Part shown: in pieces, positions 7,392 to 15,193 of the stretch
How the letters are laid out: each line of letters starts with the position of its first letter
Numbering within the stretch: position 1 is the stretch's first letter
Assembly (NCBI GenBank): GCA_900546735.1
Contig: URDW01000017.1
Coordinates: 1-20,915, forward strand
Reading direction: 5' to 3'
DNA length: 20,915 nucleotides
Source: an uncultured Oscillospiraceae bacterium
GTDB taxonomy: Bacteria; Bacillota; Clostridia; Oscillospirales; Acutalibacteraceae
Notes under the pieces: model-generated
The model's database searches: none
The model's input: the letters and a program-made list of their open reading frames with translations, nothing else
What the model was told of the DNA's origin: nothing
Translations under genes and position numbers: made by a program

Positions 7392-7424
7392 AAAAAGACG
7401 ATCGGAAATTCTGATCGCCTTTTT
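7392..7424 (-). terminator. Intercistronic attenuator-like hairpin
   Basis: Bases 7392-7403 pair with 7413-7424 (12 pairs including one G-U), followed on the minus strand by TTTTT inside and just beyond the stem. It lies between the binding-protein gene and the permease gene. It probably acts as a partial terminator or 3'-end stabiliser that gives excess binding protein, as is common in ABC operons. Confidence 0.7.
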
Positions 7425-7447
7425 GCTTTTATGTGTTTTTTTACGGC

Positions 7448-8428
7448 TTATGCAGCCTCAATGGCTGTGTAACCGTCCGGAATGGTGATGCCAAGTGCCT
7501 CGCAGCGCTGTGCATCATATTTCTTTTCTACGTTGGCTGCAAATTCAATGTTCATTGTAGCCGGGTCGGCATTCTCGCTCAGGATTTTGACCGCCATTTC
7601 ACCGGCCTGGTAGCCGATGTCATAATAGTCGATCGAAAGTGTGGCGATGCCGCAGCCTTCACAGATACCTTCTTCACCCGCGATGATCGGGATCCCGGCC
7701 GGTTCGGCAATGTTGCTGACGATACCGGTGTTCGACGCCATCGTGTTGTCGGTCGGGATGTAGAGTGCCTCCACCTCGGAACAGGCCGTTGTGGTAACGG
7801 AGGCGATGTCGTTGGAGTCGGCGGCTGTATACACCTTTACTTCAATGCCCAGGTCTTCCAGATACGGTGTGATCATATCTGCCTGGTACTTGGAGTTGGC
7901 TTCGGCCGAGCAGTACAGAATGCCTACCGTTTTGACGTCCGGCAGCAGTTCTTTAAACATGTTGGCCTGTTCTTCAAGCGGCGCCAGATCGGATGTACCG
8001 GTCACGTTGATACCGCTGGCACCGTTCCATTCAGATTCGTCCACATGCAGTGCCGTGGCGTAGTTCGTGATCGAGGTGCCGACGATCGGGATCTCGCCTG
8101 TCGCGGCCACAGAAGCCTCCAGAGCAGAGGTGCCGTTTGCAAAGATCAGATCGACCTTGTTCGAAACGAACTGACCGGCGATCGTAGCGCAGGTAGGTAC
8201 GTCGTTGTTGGCGTTCTGGTCATTGAATTCCACGTTTTCTGCACCGAGCTTTTCCGTAAGGGCGTCTTTAAAGCCCTGTGTGGCGCGGTCCAGTGCAGCG
8301 TGCTGCATCTGCTGCAAAATACCGACGGTGTACTTGCCGTCGTCAGCAGCGCCGGAGCAGCCGGCAAACATCACGCCGATCAGCGCGGCAGACAGTACGA
8401 TAGCCAGGATCTTGGTCAACTTTTTCAT
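7448..8428 (-). CDS. ABC transporter substrate-binding lipoprotein (TrpX/ABC_sub_bind-like)
   Basis: A 326-residue extracellular lipoprotein that captures the ligand for the downstream permease and ATPase. The N-terminus has a basic start (MKKLTK), a hydrophobic core and a lipobox FAGC with lipidated Cys24. The mature part begins YTVGILQQMQHAALDRATQG, typical of the ABC_sub_bind (PF04392) family, and keeps the two-lobed pattern with GTSALEA, the lobe-linking regions and IPIVGTSIT. The family contains the pneumococcal tryptophan receptor TrpX and uncharacterised relatives, so an aromatic amino acid is plausible but not shown. GGAGGG lies 6 bases before ATG. It has its own strong promoter directly after pheT, and is first of three genes. 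Adjacency to pheST mildly supports an aromatic substrate. Confidence 0.95.
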   Translation of the reverse strand: MKKLTKILAIVLSAALIGVMFAGCSGAADDGKYTVGILQQMQHAALDRATQGFKDALTEKLGAENVEFNDQNANNDVPTCATIAGQFVSNKVDLIFANGTSALEASVAATGEIPIVGTSITNYATALHVDESEWNGASGINVTGTSDLAPLEEQANMFKELLPDVKTVGILYCSAEANSKYQADMITPYLEDLGIEVKVYTAADSNDIASVTTTACSEVEALYIPTDNTMASNTGIVSNIAEPAGIPIIAGEEGICEGCGIATLSIDYYDIGYQAGEMAVKILSENADPATMNIEFAANVEKKYDAQRCEALGITIPDGYTAIEAA

Positions 8429-8460
8429 AAAATTCCCTCCAAAACATAGAATGATTCAAG

Positions 8461-8484
8461 CTTTAGCACTTTTGTGCTTTAAAG
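8461..8484 (-). other. Small leader hairpin before the ABC operon
   Basis: AGCAC (minus strand) pairs with GTGCT around an AAAA loop (8465-8478), extendable by a CTTT/AAAG stem with a 2-base bulge. No U-run follows on the minus strand, so it is not a standard terminator. It sits in the 5' leader between the transcript start and the ribosome binding site. Confidence 0.5.
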
Positions 8485-8494
8485 TGATGGTTAA

Positions 8495-8523
8495 ATCATA
8501 GCACACTCCCGTGCAAAAGTCAA
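8495..8523 (-). promoter_or_regulatory. Promoter for the ABC uptake operon
   Basis: On the minus strand TTGACT (8518-8523), a 17-base spacer and TATGAT (8495-8500), with TG one base before the -10, form a near-consensus extended sigma-A promoter. The -35 begins at the base right after the pheT stop codon (8524-8526). The predicted leader is about 60 bases. Confidence 0.82.
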
Positions 8524-10908
8524 TCAGCTTCTTAAATTAATTCCGTGTTTATCCAGGGATTTCAGCACGCGTTTTACGGCGGCGTCAGCTTCCTCGTCAG
8601 TAAGGGTACGGTCGGCCGCACGCATTTTCAGGCTGAAGGCAACTGATTTTTTGCCCTGTTCGATCTGGTCGCCTTCGTATACGTCAAAGAGCGTTACACT
8701 TTCCAGAATTTGGCCCACAGCTTCTTTGATCTCTTTTTCGATCGTCAGAACAGGCACTTCTTTGTCGCAAACAAAAGCCAGGTCGCGGGTCGCAGCCGGG
8801 TATTTCGGCAGGGGCTTGTGCGTTCTGGTCTCCAGCGCATGGGCCATGGCGGTGTCCATGTCGATCTCGGCCAGGTAAACGCGTGTGCCGATGCCGTAGT
8901 TTTCGCACACTTTCGGGTGGATCTCGCCGAGCCTGGCCAGGCGCTTGCCGCCTATGGTCAAAACGGCCGTGCGGCCCGGGTGGAAAGTCGGGTCGTCTTT
9001 CAGCGGTTCTACGTCGTAATCTTCCACTTTCAGGCCGTAAAGCAGCGCTTCTACAATGCCCTTGAGCGTGTAGTATGTGCAGCCGCTGCCGTAAAGGCCG
9101 ATCACGGCGCGCTTGTACTCGTGGGGCAGTGTGTTTTCGCCGGTCGGTTCGTAGTTGGTGGCCAGTTCGTAAAGCGCCGCCGATTCGTTGCGGTTTTTAT
9201 AGTTGCGCGCCAGCACGTCCAGCATGGAGGGCACGGCGGTCGTGCGCATGATGCTGGTGTCTTCGCCAAGCGGGTTCGAGATCACAACGCTCTTTCGCAG
9301 CGGGGAATCCGCCGGCAGGCAGATGCGGTCGTATGCCTTGGGGCTGATGAACGAATAGGTGTAAACTTCGCTGCAGCCGCAGGCCACCAGCGTTTCATTT
9401 GCCGTTTTTTCAAACTGCTGTTTCTTCGTCAGGTAGCCGTTTGCCACACCGGTCAGCGCCTGGTTCGGGATGTTGTGAAAGCCGTAGAACCGGGCCACTT
9501 CTTCGCTGATGTCGGCCAGGTGCTCAATGTCGTTTCTAAAAGACGGGGAATAGATCTTGCCGTTTTCAATTTTGAAGTCCAGACGGGTCAGGATCTCTTC
9601 CATCTCTTTAGCGCTTAAATTTATACCGATGAAGTTGTTGATGTAGTCGGGGTCAAAATCCAGCACAACGTCTCTGGGCTGTGACTTGTTGCAGTCCACC
9701 ACGCCGTTTACCACGTCGCCGGCGTCCAGAAGCTGCACCAGCTCCAGTGCGCGCTGCAGGGCAGGCAGGCAGGCGGCGGGATCCAGTTCTTTTTCATAGC
9801 GCGACGAGGCTTCGGTGCGCATGCCGAGCGCGCGGGCCGTTCTTCTGACCGAGGCGCCGTTGAAGCAGGCCGATTCAAACACGATGGTGGTCGTGTCGTC
9901 CATAATACCGCTGTATTCGCCGCCCATAACGCCGGCTACGGCAACGGGCTTTTCGGCGTCGGCAATCACCATCATCTGGTCGGTCAGGTCACGTTCTTCG
10001 CCGTCCAGCGTGGTGATTTTTTCGCCGTTTCTGGCGTTTCGCACGTTCACTTCACCGCCGGCCAGGTAGCGCAGGTCAAAGGCGTGCATCGGCTGGCCGT
10101 ATTCCAGCATCACATAGTTCGTAATGTCTACGATGTTGGAAATGGGGCGCACACCGGAGGCGCGCAGGCGTTCGCGCAGCCAGCGCGGCGATTCCTTTAC
10201 GCGCACGTTTTCCACAATGGCGCCGGTGTAGCGGTAACAGGTGTCCGGGCAGTGGATCTGCACTTTCAAAAAGTTATTGACATCGTCGTGGCCGGGCTTT
10301 ACCTGGGGTGCGTGCAGATGCAGCGGGCGTTTGAATGTGGCGGCCGCTTCACGGGCCAGGCCGGTCACCGAAAGGCAGTCGGCGCGGTTTGAAGTGATCT
10401 CAAATTCCACGGCGGTGTCGTCCAGGCCGATCGCCTCGTGAATGTCCATGCCAAGCGTTTTGTCGCAGTCGTCGCCCAGCACAAAAATACCGTCTTCGAT
10501 CGCGTAGGGAAAATCATGAACGGTCAGGCCGAGCTCGCCGAGCGAACAGAGCATGCCGTTGCTCTCGACGCCTCTTAACTTGCCTTTTTTGATTTTCTGG
10601 CCGCCGTGCACCACGCTGTTGTCCAGCGCGACCGGCACATAGTCGCCGGCTTTCAGGTTCTGCGCACCGGTCACGATCTGCAAATCGGCATCCGTGCCGA
10701 CGTTGATGCTGCAGATCCAAAGGTGGTCGGAATCCGGGTGGCGCTCCAGGTTTTCCACACGTCCGACAACAATGTTCTGCAGCTCGGCGCCCTCTTTTTC
10801 CCAGGCTTCTACCTTGGAGCCGGAAAGTGTTATGGCGTCGCAGAAGTCCTTGTCGGAAATATCTTTTGTATCTACATAATCTTCAAGCCATTTTCTGGAT
10901 AAGATCAT
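8524..10908 (-). CDS. pheT: Phenylalanine-tRNA ligase beta subunit
   Basis: The beta subunit of the alpha2-beta2 enzyme that charges tRNA-Phe in the cytoplasm, with tRNA recognition and editing functions. Its 794 residues are of normal length. Domains in order: N-terminal segment, EMAP-like OB tRNA-binding domain (about 42-150), B3/B4 editing domain (about 215-385, with GQPMHAFD at 271-278 and GVMGG at 326-330), B5 domain (about 410-480, ending RNDIEHLADISEE), catalytic-like core, and FDX-ACB anticodon-binding domain (about 700-794, starting near KYPAATRDLAF). Residues SNRADCLS at 173-180 are conserved. AGGAGG (10919-10924) overlaps the pheS stop and lies 10 bases before ATG. It is second in the T-box-controlled pheST unit. 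No clear terminator follows it before the ABC operon. Confidence 0.98.
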   Translation of the reverse strand: MILSRKWLEDYVDTKDISDKDFCDAITLSGSKVEAWEKEGAELQNIVVGRVENLERHPDSDHLWICSINVGTDADLQIVTGAQNLKAGDYVPVALDNSVVHGGQKIKKGKLRGVESNGMLCSLGELGLTVHDFPYAIEDGIFVLGDDCDKTLGMDIHEAIGLDDTAVEFEITSNRADCLSVTGLAREAAATFKRPLHLHAPQVKPGHDDVNNFLKVQIHCPDTCYRYTGAIVENVRVKESPRWLRERLRASGVRPISNIVDITNYVMLEYGQPMHAFDLRYLAGGEVNVRNARNGEKITTLDGEERDLTDQMMVIADAEKPVAVAGVMGGEYSGIMDDTTTIVFESACFNGASVRRTARALGMRTEASSRYEKELDPAACLPALQRALELVQLLDAGDVVNGVVDCNKSQPRDVVLDFDPDYINNFIGINLSAKEMEEILTRLDFKIENGKIYSPSFRNDIEHLADISEEVARFYGFHNIPNQALTGVANGYLTKKQQFEKTANETLVACGCSEVYTYSFISPKAYDRICLPADSPLRKSVVISNPLGEDTSIMRTTAVPSMLDVLARNYKNRNESAALYELATNYEPTGENTLPHEYKRAVIGLYGSGCTYYTLKGIVEALLYGLKVEDYDVEPLKDDPTFHPGRTAVLTIGGKRLARLGEIHPKVCENYGIGTRVYLAEIDMDTAMAHALETRTHKPLPKYPAATRDLAFVCDKEVPVLTIEKEIKEAVGQILESVTLFDVYEGDQIEQGKKSVAFSLKMRAADRTLTDEEADAAVKRVLKSLDKHGINLRS

Positions 10909-10923
10909 CTTAAAGCCACCTCC

Positions 10924-11943
10924 TTAAAACTGTCCTAAGAATCTTAAATCGTTTTCATAAAGCAAGCGCATGTCGTCGATGTTGTATTTGAACATCGTCA
11001 GGCGTTCCAGACCGACGCCGAAGGCGAAGCCGCTGTACTGTTCGGGGTCTACGCCTCCGTTTTTCAGCACCTTCGGGTGCACCATGCCGCCGCCGAGGAT
11101 CTCGATCCAGCCCTCGCCCTTGCACATCGGGCAGCCCTTGCCGCCGCATTTGAAACAGGAAACGTCGATCTCGCAGCTCGGTTCCGTGAACGGGAAGTGG
11201 TGCGGGCGCAGGCGGATCCGGGTGTCTTCGCCGTACAGGCGCTTTGCAAACATCTCAAGCGTGCCTTTCAGGTGCGCCATGGTGATTCCCTTGTCCACAA
11301 CAAGTCCTTCGATCTGGTGGAACAGGGGAGAGTGCGTGGCGTCCACCGCGTCGCTGCGGTAAACACGGCCGGGGGCGATCACACGGATCGGCGGTTTGGT
11401 GTTTTCCATCACACGGATCTGCACGGGGGAAGTCTGTGTGCGAAGCAGGATATTCTCGTTAATATAAAAAGTGTCCTGTGTGTCGCGCGCCGGGTGGTCT
11501 TTCGGAATGTTGAGCGCCTCGAAATTGTAGTAGTCGGTCTCCACTTCCGGCCCTTCGGCGATCTGAAAGCCCATGCCGAGGAAAATGTCCTTCAGCTCGT
11601 TTAAAACGGCGGTCAGCGGGTGCACATGGCCGATCGGCATGTTTTCGCCGGGCATGGTCACGTCAATCGTTTCGGCCGCCAGCTTCTCGTTTAAAATCTT
11701 TTCTTTCAGCTGTGCGGTCTTTTCGGTCAGCTTCTGGTCAATGGCCTGGCGCACTTCGTTGGCCAGCTGGCCGATCACCGGCCGCTCCTCGGCCGAAAGC
11801 TTGCCCATCTGTTTTAAGATGGAGGTCAGCTGTCCCTTTTTGCCGAGATACTGCACGCGCGCTGCGTCCAGCTCTTTCAGCTCGGTGCAGCGGTCAATCG
11901 CCTGTGTGGCGGTTTGACGTATCTCTTCAAGCTGCTGTTTCAT
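10924..11943 (-). CDS. pheS: Phenylalanine-tRNA ligase alpha subunit
   Basis: The catalytic subunit that activates phenylalanine with ATP and transfers it to tRNA-Phe. The 339-residue protein has an N-terminal coiled-coil arm (about 1-90) that contacts tRNA, then a class II synthetase core. Motif-2-like residues lie around [19 protein letters not shown] (192-210); motif 3 is [16 protein letters not shown], with Ala307 at the position of the E. coli residue that sets phenylalanine pocket size. A four-Cys knuckle (Cys263, 266, 271, 274 in [12 protein letters not shown]) is present, as in many Gram-positive PheS. AAAGG lies about 8 bases before ATG. It is first gene after the T-box leader and 15 bases ahead of pheT. 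Confidence 0.98.
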   Translation of the reverse strand: MKQQLEEIRQTATQAIDRCTELKELDAARVQYLGKKGQLTSILKQMGKLSAEERPVIGQLANEVRQAIDQKLTEKTAQLKEKILNEKLAAETIDVTMPGENMPIGHVHPLTAVLNELKDIFLGMGFQIAEGPEVETDYYNFEALNIPKDHPARDTQDTFYINENILLRTQTSPVQIRVMENTKPPIRVIAPGRVYRSDAVDATHSPLFHQIEGLVVDKGITMAHLKGTLEMFAKRLYGEDTRIRLRPHHFPFTEPSCEIDVSCFKCGGKGCPMCKGEGWIEILGGGMVHPKVLKNGGVDPEQYSGFAFGVGLERLTMFKYNIDDMRLLYENDLRFLGQF

Positions 11944-11984
11944 GAAATCATCCTTTCCTGTATTTTCAGCAATTTGTTTTTAAA

Positions 11985-12017
11985 TAAAAAAGCTTGCCCC
12001 TCGAATGAGGGACAAGC
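11985..12017 (-). terminator. T-box regulated intrinsic terminator
   Basis: On the minus strand an 11-pair stem (12007-12017 with 11992-12002, one G-U) closes an ATTC loop and is followed by a run of T. It lies directly downstream of the conserved T-box sequence, with which it competes for folding, so it is the regulated terminator of the pheS leader. Confidence 0.92.
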
Positions 12018-12232
12018 CTTAAAACCTGCGGTACCACCCTGATTTTTGCCGTGAGCAAACACTCATTGAGCCTGTAACGGGGCTTTGCCGTTTTTGCCTA
12101 CTTGTGTTCAGCAAAACCGCTCGGAAGGGAACTTCGCCTGCCTTTTGCCAAAGTGCTTTTCAGCCGCCGCACCTCTCTGTGTTGGAAAAAACAGGTTACT
12201 TTTCTTCGTCACTGCGTTTCAAATTTAGGTTG
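11985..12232 (-). promoter_or_regulatory. T-box riboswitch, phenylalanine-specific
   Basis: The 5' leader of pheS senses uncharged tRNA-Phe and switches a terminator. On the minus strand the conserved T-box core GGGTGGTACCGC (12028-12039) contains TGGT, whose last base can pair with the A discriminator of tRNA-Phe. Stem I shows the AGTA element of the specifier loop and the AGAGAGG bulge region (about 12168-12176), with a GCGGCTGAAAAGC distal loop. Pairing CCTG (5' side) with CAGG (3' side), and GAAG with CTTC, leaves UUC at 12129-12131 as the specifier codon, matching phenylalanine. High uncharged tRNA-Phe should stabilise the antiterminator and allow pheST expression. The stem boundaries were folded by eye. 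Confidence 0.93.
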
Positions 12233-12237
12233 AATTT

Positions 12238-12266
12238 ATTATAGCGTCTTTGTGCAGGTAATGCAA
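12238..12266 (-). promoter_or_regulatory. Promoter for the pheST T-box transcript
   Basis: On the minus strand TTGCAT (12261-12266), a 17-base spacer and consensus TATAAT (12238-12243) form a strong sigma-A promoter. The transcript should start near 12231, at the 5' end of T-box stem I. It lies less than 20 bases downstream of the sialidase stop codon at 12283. Confidence 0.85.
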
Positions 12267-12282
12267 GTGCTTTTTTCGGATT

Positions 12283-13647
12283 TCAGTCGAAAAGCTCGGC
12301 TTTGGAAAATGTTTTAAACACAATGTGGCTGGACGGTTCGTCTTCATACAGCACGCCGATGCTGCCGTCGTTTAAGACCGCCAGCGAAGAGTAGGCGAAA
12401 AAGCCGGTGTTGATCGGCAGGTGGCGGATCCACTTAATGCCGGTCGTTTTGCCTTTTTTTACAACAAAGCGCCCGACGGACAGCACGCCGTCTTTGCGGC
12501 CGGATCTCGCCGTGTGCGAACAAAGCACATATTCGTCGTCGTAACGGATAAAGCTCTTTTGGCATTTGCAGGCCAAAATACCGGTCTTGCCCTTTTTCTC
12601 CCATGTCACGCCGCGGTTGTGCGAAATGACCATCGGCGTTTTGCCGCTGCGGTTCTGACGCGACAGGCCGATCACTTCACCGCTCGGCGCCTGCACGCAC
12701 TGCCATTCGCCCTGCGTGCCTATGTATTTTTGCGATGTGTCGCGTTTCCAGGTCTCGCCGTTGTCGTCAGAGTAAATGGCCGCAGCGCCTTTTAAGGAGT
12801 AGACCGTGGCGACCAGGCGGCCGTCCTCCAGCGCAATGCCGTTGCCGGGCGCTACGCCCAGAAATGTGCCGTCCTCCTGAAACAGGACTTCGCCCGTAAT
12901 GTCTTTCGGTGCGCTCCAGGTCTCGCCGGCGTCGCTGCTGCGTGTCATAAAGATGTAGCTGCGCTTCGGCGCCTTGATGGGTGCGCCGAACGCCAGCACC
13001 GTTTTCATCTCGTTTTTGCCCATGGCGCCGTTTAAGTAAATGTTGCCCATCATCTCGTCGCCGCGGTACAGGTCGCCCGTTTCGTAGTAGGGCGCCTGCC
13101 GGTCGGTCTTCAGGCGGTAATCGGTCTTTTCGTTTTTGTCATTATAAAGGAAGCCGTTTTCGCGCACTGTGTAGAACCGGCCGTTTTTGTCGTAGAGCAC
13201 CGGGCACATTTTGCCGTCGGCCTGGGCAAAAGCCGCCTTTTTGTGGTCCAGCAGCTTTTTGTTGTGAATGCCCTTGCATTCCGGGAAAAAGGTGACCAGC
13301 ATTACGATGTCGCCGTTTTTGGCTACCGTCATGCACGGGTCAATGTAGAAAGAGGATTTGTAGTACTCGTCGCCGACTTTTGTTTCGCGTGCCGGCGGCA
13401 CCAGAATGCTTTTGATCGGGCTCCAGGTCTTGCCGTCGTCGGTGCTTCTGCGTACGGCGATTTCAATGTAGCCCCAGTCTGCGCCGGACGACGCTTTGTC
13501 GATCGCCGCGACCAGCGTACCGGAGCAGTTGACCAGGGAGGGGATACGAAAAGCCGGTGCGCCGTTTGTTTCGTCGGAATCGCGGCAAAGTTCTTTTTTC
13601 AGGTATTGTTCACTGTTGCCGCAAAAGATGAGTTTTTTATCTGCCAT
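12283..13647 (-). CDS. Sialidase (GH33, BNR repeat), no signal peptide
   Basis: An exo-alpha-sialidase that should release terminal sialic acid from glycans. The 454 residues form one six-bladed propeller: FRIP at 33-36 (Arg34 of the Arg triad) and four Asp boxes of the S-x-D-x-G-x-T-W type at 68-75, 237-244, 293-300 and, with Asn for Asp, 342-349. By comparison with clostridial NanI, Asp57 in ADWG is the likely acid/base, Glu314 and Arg330 the next conserved pair, Arg381 or Arg384 the third Arg, and Tyr419 in FAYSSLAVLNDG the nucleophile. There is no signal peptide, carbohydrate-binding module or wall anchor, so the enzyme is predicted to be cytoplasmic. AGGAGG lies 8 bases before ATG. No nan catabolic genes are adjacent. 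A related neuraminidase-like hydrolase with another substrate remains possible. Confidence 0.9.
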   Translation of the reverse strand: MADKKLIFCGNSEQYLKKELCRDSDETNGAPAFRIPSLVNCSGTLVAAIDKASSGADWGYIEIAVRRSTDDGKTWSPIKSILVPPARETKVGDEYYKSSFYIDPCMTVAKNGDIVMLVTFFPECKGIHNKKLLDHKKAAFAQADGKMCPVLYDKNGRFYTVRENGFLYNDKNEKTDYRLKTDRQAPYYETGDLYRGDEMMGNIYLNGAMGKNEMKTVLAFGAPIKAPKRSYIFMTRSSDAGETWSAPKDITGEVLFQEDGTFLGVAPGNGIALEDGRLVATVYSLKGAAAIYSDDNGETWKRDTSQKYIGTQGEWQCVQAPSGEVIGLSRQNRSGKTPMVISHNRGVTWEKKGKTGILACKCQKSFIRYDDEYVLCSHTARSGRKDGVLSVGRFVVKKGKTTGIKWIRHLPINTGFFAYSSLAVLNDGSIGVLYEDEPSSHIVFKTFSKAELFD

Positions 13648-13687
13648 TTTGCATGCCTCCTGTAACCGTTTTCTTTTACCATACCAT

Positions 13688-13721
13688 ATTATATTATTTT
13701 TTTCAATTTCAATTTATTATA
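13688..13721 (-). promoter_or_regulatory. AT-rich promoter region of the sialidase gene
   Basis: Two perfect TATAAT hexamers occur on the minus strand, at 13688-13693 and 13716-13721, in a very AT-rich stretch 40-75 bases ahead of the sialidase start. Neither has a good -35 at 17 bases, so a single promoter cannot be chosen, and activator dependence is possible. Confidence 0.4.
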
Positions 13722-13745
13722 AATTATTTTCGCGCATGCAGAAAA

Positions 13746-13764
13746 TTCGGAAATTTTTTCCGAA
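13746..13764. repeat. Perfect inverted repeat, candidate operator
   Basis: TTCGGAAA and TTTCCGAA form a perfect 8-base inverted repeat around TTT. It lies in the divergent promoter region between the sialidase and the alcohol dehydrogenase genes, about 25 bases upstream of the nearer sialidase -10 and 66 bases upstream of the dehydrogenase -35. It could be a regulator binding site; a short hairpin is the alternative. Confidence 0.5.
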
Positions 13765-13829
13765 AGACCCGGTTCGGTGCGCATTTTTGCATATGTTATG
13801 GTGATTTATGCGCTTTTTGAACAAAGTGC

Positions 13830-13858
13830 TTGAAAAGCGGCGGAGTTTTATGTAAAAT
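13830..13858 (+). promoter_or_regulatory. Promoter for the alcohol dehydrogenase gene
   Basis: TTGAAA (13830-13835), a 17-base spacer ending in TG, and TAAAAT (13853-13858) form a good extended sigma-A promoter. The transcript would start near 13865, about 40 bases before the start codon. Confidence 0.75.
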
Positions 13859-13904
13859 ATATGTAATACATTTTAAAATAAAGTGCAGAAAAGGAGAGAT
13901 GATC

Positions 13905-15119
13905 TTGTCACTTTGGGATTTGAAAAAGGCGTATTACCGTGTCTATCAGCGTGTATTTAAAGTGGCCATGTGTTTTCTGGACTGGAGCGAGCCGTATTTG
14001 CTTGAGGGTTCCGGTTCTGTAAAAAGGCTGCCGCAGCTGGTCGCCTCCAAGGGCCTTAAAAAAGTGCTTGTGGTGACCGATAAGGGCCTGATGGGACTGC
14101 ATCTGCTGGATCCTATGTTTGCGGAACTGGACAAGGCCGGCGTTGCTTACGTTGTTTATGACGGCGTGCAGCCGAACCCCACCATCCCGAACATTGAGGA
14201 TGCCAGAAAGATGTATCTGGACAATGGCTGTGAGGGCATTATCGCTTTTGGCGGCGGTTCTTCCATGGACTGCGCCAAGGCTGCCGGCGCCCGTATCGTG
14301 AAGCCGAAGCAGAGTGTCCGCCAAATGCGCGGCCAGCTGAAAGTGCTCAAAAAGCTGCCGCCGTTTTTCGCAGTGCCCACAACGGCCGGTACCGGCTCTG
14401 AGGTCACGGTCGCCGCAGTGGTGACCGACCCGGAAACGCACGAGAAAAACGCCATCAACGACACCTGTCTGCGTCCGAAATACGCGGTGCTTGACCCGGA
14501 TCTGACCCTGGGTCTGCCGCCGCACATCACCTCCACAACGGGCATGGACGCCATGACCCATGCTGTAGAGGCATACATAGGCAAGTCCAACGTGAAATCC
14601 ACCATCGAATATGCCGAAAAGGCCACGCAGCTGATCCACGCCAATCTGGAAACGGCTTATCATGACGGTAAAAATGTAGAGGCGCGCGCCAATATGCTGA
14701 AAGGCTCTTATTATGCCGGCCTGGCCTTTACCAGAGCCTATGTCGGCTATGTGCACGCCATTGCGCATAACCTGGGCGGTCTTTACGGCACGCCGCACGG
14801 TCTGGCCAACGCCGTGATCCTGCCGTATGTGCTCGACTATTACGGCGCGGCGGCCTATCCGCAGCTGGCGAAGCTTGCCGATCTGATCGGCATCACCACG
14901 CCGGAGATGCGTGTGGAAGAAAAAGGCAAAGCCTTTATCGCCGAGATCCGCCGTATGAACCGGGCAATGCAGATCCCCGACAAGTTCGACATGATCAAAG
15001 AGGAGGACATTCCGCTGCTCGTCACCCGTGCCCTGAAAGAGGGCAACCCGCTTTACCCGGTGCCGAAGATCATGGATCGTGCCGACTGTGAAATGGTCAT
15101 CCGCGAGATAATGGAATGA
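13905..15119 (+). CDS. Iron-containing alcohol dehydrogenase
   Basis: A group III (Fe-dependent) alcohol dehydrogenase that interconverts alcohols and aldehydes/ketones with NAD(P)H; the substrate is unknown. The 404-residue protein has a nucleotide-binding GGGSSMD (116-122), TTAGTGSE (159-166), and metal ligands by comparison with FucO: Asp215 and His219 in GMDAMTHAVEAY, His284 and His298 in HAIAHNLGGLYGTPHG, with the adjacent His288. I choose the TTG at 13905-13907 as start: AAGGAG (13891-13896) is 8 bases upstream, whereas an in-frame ATG at 13899 is only 2 bases from it and farther starts fall in the promoter. The first 30 residues (LWDLKKAYYRVYQRVFK then a hydrophobic patch) precede the usual fold, as in a Firmicutes subgroup. 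It is single-gene with its own promoter and terminator. Confidence 0.95.
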   Translation: MSLWDLKKAYYRVYQRVFKVAMCFLDWSEPYLLEGSGSVKRLPQLVASKGLKKVLVVTDKGLMGLHLLDPMFAELDKAGVAYVVYDGVQPNPTIPNIEDARKMYLDNGCEGIIAFGGGSSMDCAKAAGARIVKPKQSVRQMRGQLKVLKKLPPFFAVPTTAGTGSEVTVAAVVTDPETHEKNAINDTCLRPKYAVLDPDLTLGLPPHITSTTGMDAMTHAVEAYIGKSNVKSTIEYAEKATQLIHANLETAYHDGKNVEARANMLKGSYYAGLAFTRAYVGYVHAIAHNLGGLYGTPHGLANAVILPYVLDYYGAAAYPQLAKLADLIGITTPEMRVEEKGKAFIAEIRRMNRAMQIPDKFDMIKEEDIPLLVTRALKEGNPLYPVPKIMDRADCEMVIREIME

Positions 15120-15143
15120 TTTTATCTTAAGTGCTTTTTCCAT

Positions 15144-15171
15144 AAAACGCCCTGTGTACGCAGGGCGTTTT
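15144..15171 (+). terminator. Rho-independent terminator after alcohol dehydrogenase
   Basis: AAAACGCCCTG (15144-15154) pairs perfectly with CAGGGCGTTTT (15161-15171) around a 6-base loop, followed by TTGCTTTTTA. It lies 24 bases after the dehydrogenase stop codon and ends that transcript before the beta-galactosidase promoter. Confidence 0.92.
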
Positions 15172-15193
15172 TGCTTTTTAAAATCTTTTTGTA

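Noticed and set aside
7433..8449. A 338-codon plus-strand frame opposite the substrate-binding lipoprotein
   Set aside because: Antisense shadow: Cys/Arg/His-rich composition, no recognisable domain, and the opposite strand encodes an intact lipoprotein with promoter and ribosome binding site.
8710..9618. A 302-codon plus-strand frame inside pheT
   Set aside because: It lies wholly opposite a conserved synthetase gene and resembles no protein family.
13830..13904. Upstream starts for the alcohol dehydrogenase, including ATG at 13899
   Set aside because: The earliest start falls on the promoter -35, and the ATG at 13899 is only 2 bases from the AAGGAG. TTG at 13905 has correct spacing and the family N-terminus.
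13908..15143. A 411-codon open frame on the minus strand opposite the alcohol dehydrogenase
   Set aside because: It mirrors a well-supported gene with all catalytic motifs, has His/Arg-rich composition typical of antisense reading, and has no ribosome binding site or family resemblance.
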